Shown in pieces: positions 63,301-64,000 of a stretch of DNA of 64,000 bases (positions are counted from its first letter, which is position 1; the number at the start of each line of letters is the position of its first letter). Position numbers and translations under genes: made by a program. The notes beneath the pieces were generated by a model that saw only the letters and a program-made list of their open reading frames with translations, did no database searches and was not told the origin of the DNA. Origin of the DNA: Manis javanica (lineage: Eukaryota > Chordata > Mammalia > Pholidota > Manidae); assembly GCF_040802235.1 (NCBI RefSeq), contig NC_133167.1:101852001-101916000 (forward strand). The letters are read 5' to 3'.

Positions 63301-64000
63301 GTTACATGAAATGCCGAACGGAGGAGCTCGTAATGCCGACGGACTCAGTGTTTCGTAACGTGCGTTTTTTGAAAGAAATGGATGTTAAATAGAACAACTC
63401 CAGGGAGAATTCTGATGGAATGCCTATGTAAGCAAACCCGGTTCTGAATAGTACCTCCGAGTTAAAGAGAAGACGCGAGCGGGGATGAACTGGGTTCCTC
63501 CTCCTGTCCATCGCGGTCTCCGCGGTGATGTTACCTGTATGGTGACCCGTTAGAGAGCTTTTGAAACGGTTGTTATTAGAATGTAACTATTGACATGCAG
63601 AGAGAAACCTAGACCTTGATCTAAAGGAAAATTTGATCGAAACCGAAACAAAGCACAAAGGAATAGGGCGTCTTGAGAACAACAAAAAATGTATTGCCCA
63701 GAACTCACAGATTGTCTTGTGTTACCATCCTGTGACATTTTGAGGTTCTACTACCCGAATATTGTCAACCCAAGCAGTATAGTGTGTTGTATTTTCGTCT
63801 AGGAATTTTACTGTTGTCATTCTTTAAATATTTCAGACTAAACAGCCAGGTCTTGTCAAAAATCAATCATTGTTAAAAACAAAAACATTAAGAATTGAAT
63901 TTTATCTCCTTTTGCCTGAACCGCTACTGTTTTTATTTACTTACAGATTTGAATCAGCGCCCCCAAAATAATGCAAGGTGTTTTGTTATTTGATTCAGGT
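63301..64000. other. Flank upstream of ING2, nothing recognised
   Basis: GC content falls sharply past about 63300. No exon, repeat or RNA gene recognised up to the window edge. Confidence 0.45.

Overview
This is a window of nuclear DNA from a placental mammal. The evidence is split genes with GT-AG introns, one strong CpG island, and a background of MIR, L2, hAT/MER5, Tigger and L1 repeats. Two orthologues are recognisable: the 3' end of RWDD4 (+ strand, left edge) and complete ING2 (- strand, right). They are convergent, which from memory matches the order and orientation at human 4q35.1. No primate Alu, rodent B1/B2, ruminant BovB/Bov-tA, carnivore tRNA-Lys SINE or equid ERE stands out. 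The younger L1 3' ends resemble those I recall from Laurasiatheria, so a carnivore- or pangolin-like source is a weak guess.

Layout. 1-6.3 kb: the last three coding exons of RWDD4 and its 3' UTR, with an old hAT transposon in the last intron that carries a tiny poly(A) retrocopy. 6.3-54.5 kb: an intergenic interval of about 50 kb with no convincing protein gene. It is filled with decayed L2 on both strands (up to about 2 kb), L1 fragments of several ages, Tigger/hAT DNA transposons, MIRs and simple repeats. Several insertions are nested and still show target-site duplications: L1 in L2 at 40.9 kb, L1 in L1 at 19.5 kb, the youngest L1 at 50.6 kb, and an internally deleted L1 at 7.5 kb. One 48-bp stretch at 35.55 kb has good splice signals and an open frame and is the only candidate unknown exon.

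54.5-62 kb: ING2. Exon 2 (56449-57119) carries most of the coiled coil, the basic region, the PHD finger and the C-terminal polybasic tail. Exon 1 (61690-61855) encodes the N-terminus. Exon 1, its 5' leader and the upstream flank lie in a CpG island at about 60.6-63.3 kb. The leader contains a (GCC)7 tract inside a short upstream ORF whose stop overlaps the ING2 start codon. 63.3-64 kb: unannotated flank.

The two genes show no sign of working together. ING2 is a chromatin reader and the RWDD4 protein is poorly characterised. I found no CRISPR array, operon, toxin or intact virus, and no clearly new biological system. The points most worth a second look are the ING2 uORF/GCC overlap, the candidate exon at 35.55 kb, the small retrocopy at 3.75 kb, the L1 head-to-tail deletion derivative at 7.5 kb and a CpG-rich Tigger-like remnant at 25.4 kb. 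Repeat families were assigned by eye from remembered consensus sequences, so their boundaries are approximate.
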